In this document: in pieces, positions 55,385-64,000 of the stretch | Numbering within the stretch: the first letter of the stretch is position 1 | How the letters are laid out: every line of letters starts with the position of its first letter | Assembly: GCF_963576675.1 (NCBI RefSeq) | Contig: NC_088913.1 | Span: 25,313,001-25,377,000, forward strand | Source: Euphorbia lathyris | Lineage: Eukaryota > Streptophyta > Magnoliopsida > Malpighiales > Euphorbiaceae | Direction of reading: 5' to 3' | Length of the DNA: 64,000 bases | Translations under genes and position numbers: made by a program | Notes under the pieces: generated by a model | What the model saw: only the letters and a program-made list of their open reading frames with translations | What the model was told of the DNA's origin: nothing | Databases searched by the model: none

Positions 55385-55712
55385 TTATAGTAACCTCGCG
55401 TCACGTAATATAATGTAACATAACGTAACGTAACATATATAATGAAACGTAAGTTAGCATAACGTAACTCAGCGTAATGTAACTTAGTGTAATATAAATT
55501 AGCGTAACATAATTTAACGTAACGTAACTTACCATAAATTAAGGTATAATGTAACTTAGCATAACATGATTTAACGTAATGTAACACGACCTCACATAAC
55601 GTAACACGACCGCACCTAACATAATGCAACATATATAATGTAACATAAGACAGCGTAGCATAATGAAATGCAACGTAACTTAGCGTAATGTAACTTAGCA
55701 TAACACAACTTA
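55385..55712. repeat. CGTAA-type minisatellite
   Basis: About 330 bp made of degenerate cgtaa, cataa and cgtaac words (taacgtaacgtaac, aacttagcgtaatgtaac and so on). The unit is a diverged pentamer with longer higher-order forms such as gtaacttagcgtaat. The minus-strand frame through it (a Tyr/Leu/Cys-rich frame, 55306-55701) is a by-product of the repeat. Confidence 0.8.
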
Positions 55713-56257
55713 GTACCTAGTGCCCTTCTGAAGTTCTTGACGTGGTCGTTGGATCTCTGCTCCCACTATATTTCTCTAGAGAGGGGTATTTGAACCCTCA
55801 TGGCATCGGTTCCCGCATGACGTCATGGAGAGGTGAGCTAGTATATGTGACCTATGACATTCAAGTGTCCAGATTTCAGCCCCCTAGTAAGTTCTACCAT
55901 GGATTCTATCCCAACATTCTCATAAATATCTTTCTTGTTAGAGAATTAAGCAATTGAGGGTAAATCCGAGATATGTGCATGTACCTTGATTGTAAAGTCG
56001 CATTCTATTCATAGAGAGCCAAAGGGCAAAACTGTGAGTCGGTGTATCATTAAATTTTATACAATATTTTTTATTATATTAATGTAAGTATGAAAAATAA
56101 TATTAGTAGTAAAATTGCATTGTTATCTAGCGTACTTTTATTTTTTTTAATAGAGCAGGGGAAAGACTACCCGCACACATCCTAACCAGGTTGGCTAACA
56201 TTCTGTCAAATCATTGTATTTTTAATTAAAAATGCAATAAAATTTATAATAATATAA
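55713..56257. other. spacer with a possible LINE 3' end crumb
   Basis: No gene. The stretch ttttttttaatagagcaggg...aaccaggttggctaac at about 56142-56205 resembles the 3' UTR words of the L1 elements at 5.2 and 8.4 kb, in minus orientation, and may be a very short L1 insertion. Confidence 0.35.
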
Positions 56258-56266
56258 TATTTTAAT

Positions 56267-56773
56267 GGCTTAATACATCATTTGCTCTCTGAACTTGTCC
56301 AAAAAGTTTGATTGGCCCATGAACTTTCAAAGTGTCCCGATAGCCCCTCAACTTACATAAAATATTCAATTAGCCCTCTGAACTTGCATAAAATATAATC
56401 AATTGATCACTCGGTCGTAAAAAAGTAAGTTAAATGCGGAAGATGTATTCCACGCATCTTAGAATGTTATTACATAATTCAAAAATACATTAAAAATGAA
56501 GTTATTACTTGCTCAACTATAAAACTTGTATTCTCTAATATTAGAACTGCATACTCCAATTTTTATCGTTTTACTTTTTCTAAGACTCGTCCAATATATT
56601 TTCCGCATTTAACTTATTTGCAACCGAGTGATCAATTGATTACATTTTGTATAAGTTCAATGGGCTAAATGAACATTTTATGCAAGTTGAGAGGGTTATC
56701 GAAACACTTTGAAAATTCAGAGGGTCAATCAAGTTTTTTGAACAAATTTAGGGGATAAATGATGTATTAAAAC
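56267..56773. mobile_element. Mutator-type MITE with ~190-bp TIRs, 507 bp
   Basis: The two arms read inward (ggcttaatacatcattt... and agttttaatacatcattt...) and match for about 190 bp, with words such as tttcaaagtgt, gatcactcggt and ttaaatgcgga in both. A perfect 9-bp target duplication, tattttaat, is at 56258-56266 and 56774-56782. No coding sequence. Confidence 0.85.
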
Positions 56774-57049
56774 TATTTTAATTTGAATAATAATGAATTT
56801 ATTGAAAAGGGGGTTTTTTGAAGATTAATGGAAAGAAAGTGACACTTCTATCTTGCAACAAGATTTACGTTCAGTTGTGCATAATAACAAATAGGAGAAT
56901 TTCTTTGGTGGACCGGATGCAATTGACTCGAGCAATCAAAAAAAAAAAACTATGTCATTTTATTGGGAAATGATTGGTGTAGATAAATAAAGTCTACAAA
57001 AATCATATTTCTATTGCTAAGGTGCAATGGCCGGTTACCATAATAGAAT

Positions 57050-58511
57050 GGGAAAATTATAAAAATGGGTCAAATGGGAGGCCCATTTAGATATTTAACC
57101 CATTTACTCAACCTACTATATATCTAGACTATTTTTGTGTGACTTTCCTATAATACCCATAACCTTTCCACTTCCCCCTTACGCGAACGGTCTCTCATCC
57201 CTTCTCCTTGGTTACGCGAAACGGTTGGCTCCTCCATTAATGATTCCCAGACTTTTGATCTTCCTATCTTCCTTTAAATTGCACGAAATTTGCACCATTT
57301 CTCCAAATCACAATGTATTTCTCTTCTTCCTCTCTTCATCTCTTGATTCTTCATCTCCCTAATGCTAGAAAACGAAGCCATGGTTCTTCATCTTCCTGTT
57401 CCTGCTCGTTACTTGGTTTCTTTCTTCATGTTACCATCAAAGAAATGGTTATTATACGTTGTTTCCATCGTTTTTCCCAGTTTATCATATTGGAATTATC
57501 GCTTTTAAGGGTGACAGGCGCCAAAAATGCAAGTATCTACTGTTTTCTCTGCGTTTCCCATGAAATCACTTCACATAGTCGATGATTTTGCGAAGATCTG
57601 CGATGAGAAAGAGCCTCAAACGTGACGATCTGCTTAGCGAACCGATTATTTCGCGAAGTCTACGAGTAGAAAAGTTCATAATTTCACTCGCAGACTTCGA
57701 GAAAGCATCGATTCGCTAAGTAGATCGTCACGTTTCAGACCTCGCAGACTTCGCGAAAGCATCGATTCGCTAAGTAAAATCATCATCTTCCCTACACATT
57801 TACACTCGCATGCTTTGCTAAGCCTCATTTCGGGAAGCCAAATCGTCCTTTTTCCTGCCTAACACGATTAATGTTTTTTTGAAGGTGATTGAATACATAA
57901 CATCCCTTTCTGGAAGGCGGTGTCCTCGGATGCAGAGGAGATGACTTTCTTTCCTGTATAGGGAGAAATTTCCCTCAAAATTGACACATTCACTTTGAAA
58001 TGATTGGTTAGGAGAGATTCTGTCAATCTTGGTGTGAACCATGAGACACGTCTATCCCAAAAGGTTTGGACTTCCATTTCTCATCCCAAAAAGTCTAGAC
58101 TTCATGTAGAGGGAGAAATTTCCGTCCAGATTAGTTAAGTTCACTTTGAAGTGATTTGTTAGGAGTTTATTGTGGCAATCTTGTTGTAAATTTTGATAAT
58201 GTTATGATTTTAATGTTAGAATCCGTTGTTGTTTGACATTTTTTGTTATATACCACTTAATGAATTTTGTTAAAAACACAACCAGACTTCGCATATGCTA
58301 ATTAAAATCATCAACTAAACTAAACATTAGCTTCGCAGGCTTCGCATATTCTAGAATCTACGAAGTCAGACGGGAGGGAGATAGCCGCTCCATAAATATT
58401 AAGGGTATTATGGAAAAGCCATACAAAAACAGTCTAGATATGTAGTAGGTTGAGTAAATTGGTTAAATATGTAAATGGATCTCCCATTTGACCCATTTTT
58501 GTAATTTTCCC
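57050..58511. mobile_element. Mutator-type non-autonomous element, 1462 bp
   Basis: TIRs of about 115 bp: both ends read inward GGGAAAATTA(T/C)AAAAATGGG and continue through ctcaacctacta and tctagact words. A perfect 9-bp target duplication, taatagaat, is at 57041-57049 and 58512-58520. The interior has no transposase. It holds two related blocks with facing cttcgcgaag / gcgattcgc words (57590-57780) and a tandem partial duplication (57955-58040 and 58090-58180, gggagaaatttcc). Frames at 57135-57585 (plus) and 57818-58077 (minus) do not look like known proteins. Confidence 0.88.
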
Positions 58512-58520
58512 TAATAGAAT

Positions 58521-59113
58521 TTGTGTCGCACACCAAATTTAATGGTCACATATCCACTAAAATCAAACGTAAAAGCTCTTCTCCTCACTGCTGCCCCTGT
58601 TTGGTTCACATTGATCTGGTTATTAGTTATTTGTTCTTGCCCGTAGAAGTTTGTCGAGTTTCATGTCTGATTCAGATTTATCAATACTAAGAGGGCAAGA
58701 TAAATTGTCCTGTCCTGGTGAATTCAGAGGAATCACCAAATCATCTTCGGCATAAGAGGCATAAGCTGAAGCCAGTGTTCTAGGCGATGAGATGGTGAAA
58801 TGTCATCGGTGATACTTTCTTGTAGTGTTTTTGAAGTGTTGATAAGGGGTGAAGAAGATGAAAATGGAGAAAACAAGAATCCAGAGACATCAAGCTCTGC
58901 GTTTTAGCTTCAATTCCACAAAGATTAGTTGAAAAGTTTGCAGTCCTTATTTTTCGTTGAGCCAAAATATTTTGTTTCATATCATGGATGCCAAAACCAA
59001 ATTTTTCATTTAGCTAGCACAATTTGGTGGAAAAGCACATGAAGTGTATATTAAGATAACTCAAAACCAAAGATTATTATTTAAAATATATAAACTATAT
59101 TTGACACATATTC
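58521..59113. other. spacer downstream of the RLP gene
   Basis: No gene recognised. The 3' UTR of the minus-strand RLP gene should lie at its right end. Confidence 0.3.
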
Positions 59114-61953
59114 TCATTTGAGACACCGTGCGAAAACCTTGGTAAGCCATTGTTGATACTTTTTAGTGTTTATTCTGCACCCAATAACTACACTTATCAC
59201 AAATCCGCAAGCATATCCCATAATCATAACCTTCCAACCAAATTCAAATTCATCATCAGGATCTTCATTCGTGTTTGGAGGTTGTAATGGTCTAAATTCA
59301 CATCTTTTTGATAAAGGATTCCCACAAAGCCCTGAATTTCCTGAAAATGAATCATTTTAAAAGTGTTGAATTGGTTTCCCTTTGGTACTAGTCCCGTGAG
59401 GTTATTGTGCGAGACATTAAAGGACGAAAGAAAGGTAAGCTGCTCAAGTTGAATTGGGATTTCTCCTGACAGTTTGTTTAGGGAAAGATCCAAAGCTTCG
59501 AGATTTTTCAAATTCCCCAAGGACGAAGGAATATGTCCTGTCAGAATGTTGTTGGAAAGATTGAGCAATTGAAGTTGTGTAAGGCTTCCAATCACTTCCG
59601 AAATTGCTCCTTCAAACATGTTTCCTGACAAGTTAATTGCACTAAATATCTCCTGGATTCTCTCATATGATAACTGCGTCCCTTTGTTTGTTATTGTTAT
59701 GGAGTAGCTAAAATGGTTCTCCCATGAAATGCCAAGCGCTTGGAAACTTATATCAGCTTGCATATACTTCAAGGTACTGCTATGATCGACATTTTTCATG
59801 GCAATCCAATTGTTGAAGTACTCTGATGGCAATTTCCCTGTCAATTTGTTGTAAGAAAGATCAAGAATCTGCAACTTTGGAAACTGAAAGACGGTTTCTT
59901 GTTTCCCCATTTCACCAAATAAGCCATTAGATCTCAGAATCAGTACTTTTAGCTCTGGAAGAACACCTAACCAATGAGGGAAGAAATCAGTCATCTGATT
60001 TTCTCCGAGATTGAGTGACTCTAGCTTGGAACAGCTGGCTAATGACCTTGGTATCGTCCCATCTAGTTCGTTTCCACTCAAATCCATCATTCTCAGTGCA
60101 CAATCACACGCAAATTCATCAGGAATTTGGCCGGTTAAGTTGTTGTTTCGTAAATCCAGAGCTGAAACAAAATTAGCCAAGAATCCGAAGCATTGTGGAA
60201 GTGTGCCACTCAACTTGTTATTTGACAAATCAAGAGTCAAAATAGAAGTCAAGTTGCAAAATGCTTGTGGGATTTCTCGACTGAAATTGTTGTTTGATGC
60301 TATGTAGACGAAGATGGAAGGCAGGGGAATTGGAAGGGATCCTTGGAACTTGTTGGCTGTGAGATTCAAGACAAGCAAATTAGTCCATGGAAGAACATTG
60401 GAGGATTGCTCAAAACCTGTGAGGAAATTTGAATCCAAATTCAAAATCTTAAGATTATCAGTAGCCAAGTCTGATATCCAACGAGGTACATATCCTGCAA
60501 TTTTGTTGTGAGAGAGATCCAAAATCTCCAATTTATTCTGTCCACGCAAGAAAAATGGGAACTCACTTAAATTGCATGAACTCAATCCTAAGATTTTAAA
60601 TTTGGGAAGGTCAGTAACATTGAGACTGGGATCATACTTATAAATCAAAGACAAATTGTTATCGGATAATTGGAGAACAGAAAGGCTTGTTTTTTTAAGA
60701 AACAAATAAGAATTCAACGACCCACTCAAGTGGTTGGAAAATAGCACAAGAACTTGAAGATTTGGAATCCCAAAAAGGGACTCTGGAATGGAACCATTAA
60801 GTGAATTAGAACCAAGTTCAATCGACGTTAATTGGGTAAAATTACCTAACCAAGGTGGGATTTCCCCATATAAATTGGTCTTCATCAAGCTCAGATAGTT
60901 GAGTTCCGTTAAGTTCCCAACCCAATACAATGTCCCAGGACTAAAATTATTGAAAGAAAGTGACAGATAAGTGAGTTTATGGAGATTGGCTATGGAAGAA
61001 GGTATGATCCCTGAGAAATTGTTACGAGAAAGGTCCAAGAATTTCAGCCTGTCAAGGCTACCAATCGAAGGTGGTAATGGCCCTGAAAAATTGCATCCCT
61101 TCACAACAAAATTATTGAGCAATTTAAGGTTACCGATTGATTTTGGTAGCTGACCAGAAAAGCTTGTGTTCTCAAGCCTCAGTAGTTCAATTGGGCGGTA
61201 GAACTGAAATTCTGGTAAATATCCGGTGAGCTCAGGGTTATGCCGCAAGACTAAAGAACTAAGGTTAGGCAATTGGAAGATTCCAGTGGGAAATTCCCCC
61301 TGCAAATTGCAGTCTCTTAGACCAAGAGTTGACAAAGAAGATAAATTGGTGAAGCTTTGTGGTACAGTGGATGAAATGTTGACACCATTTAGATTAAGTT
61401 TAACCAAATTGGTTAACTTTTCTGCCACATCTTTTAGACTAGGCTTTTGCAGCTTCAATGGGTTGCCTGAGAGATCAAGCAAGACCAGCTCGGAAAGCTC
61501 CAAGATTTCTGATGGAATTTGGCCAGAAAATTTAGAAGATGAGAGGTTTAAATATGTCAAACGTGAAAAATTCCGGATCTGAGTCGGAATCCCTGAAAAA
61601 TTGAAATAATTGAAGGCAAGATTAAGAGTTGTAAGATGAACAAGCCGAAAGAGGGTGTTGGTAGAGTTGATAGATCCATAAAGGCAACTGCTTGAAAGAT
61701 GAAGCCCAATCAGATGACCTGTATTCTGATCGCATTCAACACCATCCCATGAACAACAATCATTACTCTTTCCTCCATGATTCCAGGAGGAAATTAAGGT
61801 AGAAGGAAGACAGCCATCCATGTCTGTAATAACGATGCTATCCTTGAACTGTAACAAGGATGAGCTCTCTTGATCATGGCAGAAAAGCTGTTGCGCAGAA
61901 GAAGAAGAGAAAGAGATGAAGGAAGAAAGAAGAAAGAGGGAATGTATCCACAT
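59114..61953 (-). pseudogene. receptor-like protein (LRR-RLP), one-base frameshift before the membrane anchor
   Basis: Start at 61953. Residues 1-21 are a signal peptide (MWIHSLFLLSSFISFSSSSA). An LRRNT cap follows (LFCHDQESSSLLQFKDS, DCCSWDGVECDQNTGHLIGL), then about 28 leucine-rich repeats of the plant extracellular LxxLxxLxLxxNxLxGxIP type. There is an island region near residues 705-765 and four closing repeats up to GNQFNTFK. This is the Cf/Ve-type RLP layout, a cell-surface receptor without kinase that normally works with SOBIR1/BAK1. At 59353-59358 the A run in TTTTAAAATGATTC has four A; with five the frame continues as NDSFSGNSGLCGNPL, an acidic stretch and FGWKVMIMGYACGFVI, the expected transmembrane helix, to a stop at 59114. 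As read, the frame ends at 59224 with 909 residues and no anchor. No intron, as usual. A sequencing error is possible. Confidence 0.85.
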
Positions 61954-62460
61954 AATTAAGGGATTTACAAATTAGATAATGAATTTGTCTGTATAAATTA
62001 TAAGCACACATGAAGGAAGAAATTAAACTGCTAGTAACTCTAAAAGATGTAAAAAAACAACTCTCAAAGTCCGAAACATGTGAGGTTCTGTAAGTAAACC
62101 ATACCCTCAACGTGGCAATGTTGTAACCACAAGAAATGTGAGCAGGAATAGAAGGGAGGGAGGGAGCTGCAATTTCCTGGACAATAATTAAAGGGTCAAA
62201 TGGTAAATGTTTGTATAAATACAAGAAAAGAGAGGCTGAGACAGCAATTAAAATTCAATGGCATGATAAAAAAAAAAAACCAGTTTTAGACCTTTGCCTC
62301 AACTTCTACTAGAAAAGCGCTCGCACATGATCCATTGGAAATTGTTCGGAAGAAATTCTGCACCCATATATTCATGATCTTTTCTTTCCAAAGCCTATTC
62401 CTTGACAACTTCAGTTGTTGCCACCATGATGATGCTTTGTTCCAGAGGCAAGTAGCAACT
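61954..62460. other. upstream region of the RLP gene
   Basis: Probable promoter and leader of the minus-strand RLP gene. AT-rich, with no certain TATA box. No other gene seen. Confidence 0.35.
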
Positions 62461-62870
62461 AAGAGCAACTCTAGTGGTTGGAGGGTTGCAGACCCTCCTC
62501 CCTCTAACCACTCCACCTCACCTATTTTTAATAACTCTCCTCACAAAACAACTCCAATCAAAAATCATTTCTAATGGAATGTGAAGTGTGGGACTGCTGG
62601 CCACAGAAATTCTTTCCATTCCCAAAAACGAGAATCCAATCCTGGACCTTTGGTTAAGTGAGGAGGAGTCTTTACCACTCTACCACAACCCCATGGTTTT
62701 ACTTCTCCTTTGTTTGGAGTCACCTTAAAAGAAAAGGTTACTGTTTCTTGAAAGGTCGCCCAATCCCGCTACCTTCCCACTTGTAGAGACTCTCTCTATT
62801 TCAATTTTAGTGGTTAGTTACTTCTTGCAAATTACAAATTGGTCCAATCTATGTCCATTAGAGTTGCTCT
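62461..62870. mobile_element. MITE with AGAGCAACTCTA ends
   Basis: The left end aagagcaactctagtgg and the right end ccattagagttgctcta are inverted copies of a word common at the ends of small plant DNA elements. About 410 bp. A target duplication was not clear. A SINE-like segment lies inside it. Confidence 0.6.
62585..62697 (-). mobile_element. tRNA-derived SINE-like segment
   Basis: The minus strand begins ggggttgtggtagagtggta (box A-like tggtagagtgg), runs on with aagactcctcctcacttaac, and has a weak box B-like ggattggattctcg. This start is typical of plant SINEs. The box B is decayed and the tail unclear, so the call is tentative. Confidence 0.5.
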
Positions 62871-64000
62871 AATGGCATTGTGAGTACGGACCTTTCCAAC
62901 TCTAATGATGAGATTATATTTGCATGTACTCAGCATATTGCAAGTGGATCCCACGTCATGTCAAATGAGATCGCAGATCGAAATCCGTGCTTATTTGTAA
63001 GACATTGAGAATTTTTAGTGGTGACTGACAGCTTGTGGCAAATCGGCCAAGTCAGTAGTTGCCCAACTGCCATAAACACGAAATTGAGAGTTGATGATTA
63101 TTGTTAAGCAAGTGAAAAGTTCTCAATTTTGAAATTAGATTCATCTCAATCTGTTCCGGACCAATTCTGTCAATTCTAGTCTCTGTCTTGGGTTTCAGTT
63201 TCGTATCTATACGATTGCGTTCCTGAGTCTACCATCGAGCAAAGTTGGATAAAAGCCCGGAAGGTAACAATATGAAGGGTTTAAAAGCCTTCCTTAACGT
63301 GATAAATTGCTTTTAATTTTGTATTATTTGGCTGTTGTTTCTAGACACCGTAGAGCAAAACTCCAGGAATCTGTTGAATGTAGCCGATCAGCCACACTTG
63401 TGGCCCATCGGCCATAATTTTTTTGCCTTTAGTCTATTTTAGTTTGGGTTTTAGTCTTTTGTTCTTGTTTTTGGTAAATTTAAATACAGTAGGCATTTTT
63501 AGGAATATAAATGTTTAACATGTAAAATTTACAAGTAAAGGGTATTTTCGACATAATTAAATGAATCTGTTAGAATGGATAGACAAAGTTCACGGATCGA
63601 ATTACTATACTGATGTGCTAGATTTCAAGGATATGATCAAGTTCTATATGATTGAGTCCTACGTCGCAGTATAATCCGATAAACAGGTCCTAATCTCCCG
63701 CAACTAACGTTTATCTATTTTGCATGTTTAATAGATTTGTTTAGTGCTATATCAAATATATAGGATTTTGATATCAAATTGGGGTATAATTGTTTCGCCT
63801 TTTTTGAATTGGATTGTGAGCTTGTGAAAAAATTACAAAAGTGTGAAATCTGAAATCTGACTTCTAATCAAAGATTGTGAAAAGATTAAAGGACGAAAAA
63901 GCTTAAGGGTTCGAAATTAAAACCGTAAAAAAGATTGCCTTAATTAATATGAACGATACCGAATTGAGAATAAACGCGTGAAAGCTTGAACTTGAGATTG
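62871..64000. other. no gene recognised
   Basis: AT-rich, no long ORF, no repeat ends identified. Confidence 0.35.

Noticed and set aside
55306..55701. 131-codon minus-strand frame rich in Tyr, Leu and Cys
   Set aside because: It is a translation of the CGTAA-type minisatellite; the protein is low complexity.
57135..57585. Two overlapping plus-strand frames with hydrophobic or Ser-rich sequence
   Set aside because: They lie inside a Mutator-type element, lack any recognisable domain, and one runs out of the terminal repeat.
57818..58077. Minus-strand frames (about 70 codons) in the same Mutator-type element
   Set aside because: Short, overlapping, and located in the duplicated gggagaaatttcc block; no known family.
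62286..62516. 76-codon minus-strand frame MEWLEGGGSATLQ
   Set aside because: Starts inside the MITE end at 62461 and has no recognisable domain; chance frame more likely.

Overview
The window is nuclear DNA of a flowering plant, almost certainly a eudicot. The signs are AT-rich intergenic DNA, plant-type Ty1/copia and Ty3/gypsy retrotransposons primed by initiator Met-tRNA, L1 LINEs carrying an RNase H domain, an RTE LINE ending in (TTG)n, tRNA-derived SINEs, Mutator-type elements with 9-bp target duplications, and a receptor-like protein (RLP) gene of the Cf/Ve type. The species cannot be named from the sequence alone. Most of the window is transposon on transposon, and host genes are few.

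Layout. 1-2.0 kb: two scrambled minus-strand pieces of a wound-induced basic protein gene. 2.1-8.1 kb: a Mutator-type element with captured DNA, two 5'-truncated L1 insertions with their own target duplications, an RTE fragment, and a tandemly repeated noncoding unit. 8.4-14.0 kb: a near-full-length L1 LINE (minus) bounded by a 19-bp target duplication. 15.4-18.1 kb: an F-box fragment, a two-exon small secreted Cys-rich peptide gene (minus) and an RLP fragment. 18.8-22.1 kb: decayed copia element A. 22.3-24.8 kb: hairpin MITEs and a gypsy gag remnant. 25.05-30.5 kb: copia element B (minus) with a 741-bp tandem duplication inside gag. 30.5-31.4 kb: gypsy integrase remnant beside a palindrome-rich tract. 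31.9-32.6 kb: a second two-exon small secreted peptide gene. 32.7-39.45 kb: copia element C (plus) with both LTRs invaded by different elements and a complete TRIM element nested inside it. 40.4-41.5 kb: a Tat-type gypsy integrase remnant and another palindromic tract. 41.8-45.5 kb: copia element D with its gag region deleted. 45.8-54.4 kb: gypsy element E, split by a 1.67-kb solo LTR of another family. 54.4-58.5 kb: a copia LTR piece, a CGTAA-type minisatellite and two Mutator-type elements. 59.1-62.0 kb: the RLP gene (minus), whose membrane anchor is cut off by a one-base frameshift. 62.5-62.9 kb: a MITE and a SINE-like segment.

Host content worth most attention. Two small genes, each split by one intron and therefore missed by ORF calling, are at 16227-17121 and 31876-32615 on the minus strand. 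Both encode exactly 66 residues, start with a signal peptide, split after the signal region, carry a GxPPxxC motif in exon 2 and have the same TATA box word. They look like two members of a small secreted peptide family. The RLP gene at 59.1-62.0 kb, and its shattered relative at 17.8 kb, belong to the cell-surface immune receptor class. None of the transposon genes appears intact over a full element; most carry frameshifts or stops.
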